A stretch of DNA of 6,597 nucleotides. Origin: Deltaproteobacteria bacterium (GTDB lineage: Bacteria > Myxococcota_A > Polyangia > Haliangiales > Haliangiaceae). Numbering within the stretch: the first letter of the stretch is position 1; each line of letters opens with the position of its first letter. The position numbers and the translations under genes are program-made. Below, piece after piece: positions 6,027-6,597 of the stretch. Below the pieces are notes generated by a model. That model had not been told where the DNA came from. It searched no databases and worked only from the letters and a program-made list of their open reading frames with translations. Location: assembly GCA_013696695.1 (NCBI GenBank), contig JACCYD010001147.1, positions 1 to 6,597 of the forward strand. The letters run 5' to 3'.

Positions 6027-6596
6027 TTACAGGTTCGCGTAGACGAACCCGCAGCGGCTGGCGCCCACGACGATCCGATAGGTATGCGGGACTCCACCCG
6101 TTGCGTGGACGAACCCGCCGGACTTCTCCCCGCGGTCGACGCCGTCGACAAACAGCTGAGCCGTGCCCGACCACCGGAGCTCGACCTTGGCTCCCTTGAC
6201 GGCACCCCCGATCCGCACCCAGCCGCCGCCGTCCGCACGCGCCTCGAGCGATCCCGCATCGGGGCTACCGACGCAGGTCGCGCCCGAACGCAGTGCGTCG
6301 AGCACGGCGGCCTCGCTCGCCGACTCCGCGAGCACCCAGGTCGTCGCCATCACCGCCTGCTTGTGATTGTCGGTGCCGCCGACCGCGGCGACGCGCTGCC
6401 GCTTGCCACGTGCGAGCTTGTCGGCCTCGATCCACGCGCGCTCCTCACCGGTCTTGCCGCCGGGCCGCGAGATCACGTTCGCGAAGCCGAGCGGCACGTT
6501 CCACACCTCGACGCCGGTGATCGGAGCGGGCGTGCCGGTGTTGTCGACCCAGTAGCGATAGCTCAGATCGTAGTGCGACGCCGAGACGCCGGGGAT
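6027..6596 (-). CDS. Partial PHP-domain (CehA/McbA-like) metallohydrolase, C-terminal part
   Basis: The frame is open to the right edge, so only the last 189 residues are visible; the GTG at 6506 is internal (Val in GVEVWN). The segment shows the C-terminal signatures of PHP-family phosphoesterases of the CehA/McbA type: GVEVWN (residues 28-33), a basic helix ending in RGKRQRVAAV, then GGTDNHK (73-79), which matches the usual GGSDxH with metal-binding Asp and His. Next comes a helix, EAAVLDALRSGATCVG, like the family's ALRxGRTYV. After about residue 105 the chain is beta-rich and Ig-like, ending RCGFVYANL. The family hydrolyses phosphoesters or related bonds using a metal cluster; the substrate here is unknown. 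The N-terminal HxH motifs and any signal peptide lie outside the window. The 103-bp gap after the stop leaves it open whether it shares a transcript with the lipoprotein gene. Confidence 0.75.
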   Translation of the reverse strand: MPGVSASHYDLSYRYWVDNTGTPAPITGVEVWNVPLGFANVISRPGGKTGEERAWIEADKLARGKRQRVAAVGGTDNHKQAVMATTWVLAESASEAAVLDALRSGATCVGSPDAGSLEARADGGGWVRIGGAVKGAKVELRWSGTAQLFVDGVDRGEKSGGFVHATGGVPHTYRIVVGASRCGFVYANL

Positions 6597-6597
6597 C

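Overview
The window is GC-rich, densely coding DNA with no RNA gene, mobile element or CRISPR array that I can recognise. The proteins suggest a Gram-negative envelope of the myxobacterial kind: an OmpW-type outer-membrane barrel, lipoproteins with long Gly/Ser/Ala tethers, stacked Ig-like modules, Cys-rich loops and WXXGXW repeats. A member of Myxococcota (for example the Kofleriaceae/Haliangium side) is my best guess. It rests on composition and protein style, not on a marker gene.

Layout. Positions 2-1597 (+) hold the C-terminal 531 residues of a large repeat protein whose start lies left of the window. It has four tandem ~75-residue Trp/Arg-rich units, then an IPT/TIG-like Ig domain, then an Arg/Ala-rich helical tail. 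Its stop overlaps (ATGA) the start of a 117-residue Gly-Ser-Ala lipoprotein (1594-1947, +). The two transcription directions then converge across 31 bp. Both stop codons there lie in the arms of one shared inverted repeat. On the minus strand come, in transcription order: the C-terminal part of a PHP-domain (CehA/McbA-like) metallohydrolase (6027-6596, running off the right edge); a 103-bp gap; a 975-residue lipoprotein with four SbsA-type Ig-like (Big_5) modules and an EF-hand-like loop (2996-5923, GTG start); and, with no base between them, an OmpW-family barrel protein with an unusual charged Pro/Lys/Glu linker (1979-2995).

How they may work together. The lipoprotein and OmpW genes abut as TAG|ATG, so they are almost certainly co-transcribed. 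They look like a surface lipoprotein plus outer-membrane barrel pair. The plus-strand pair is also translationally coupled and joins a repeat protein to a small membrane-anchored lipoprotein. All four complete or nearly complete envelope genes are of unknown specific function. I see no defence, biosynthetic or mobile system here. The most distinctive points are the repeat/TIG/helix architecture, the OmpW linker, a probable internal duplication in the 975-residue protein and the shared convergent hairpin.
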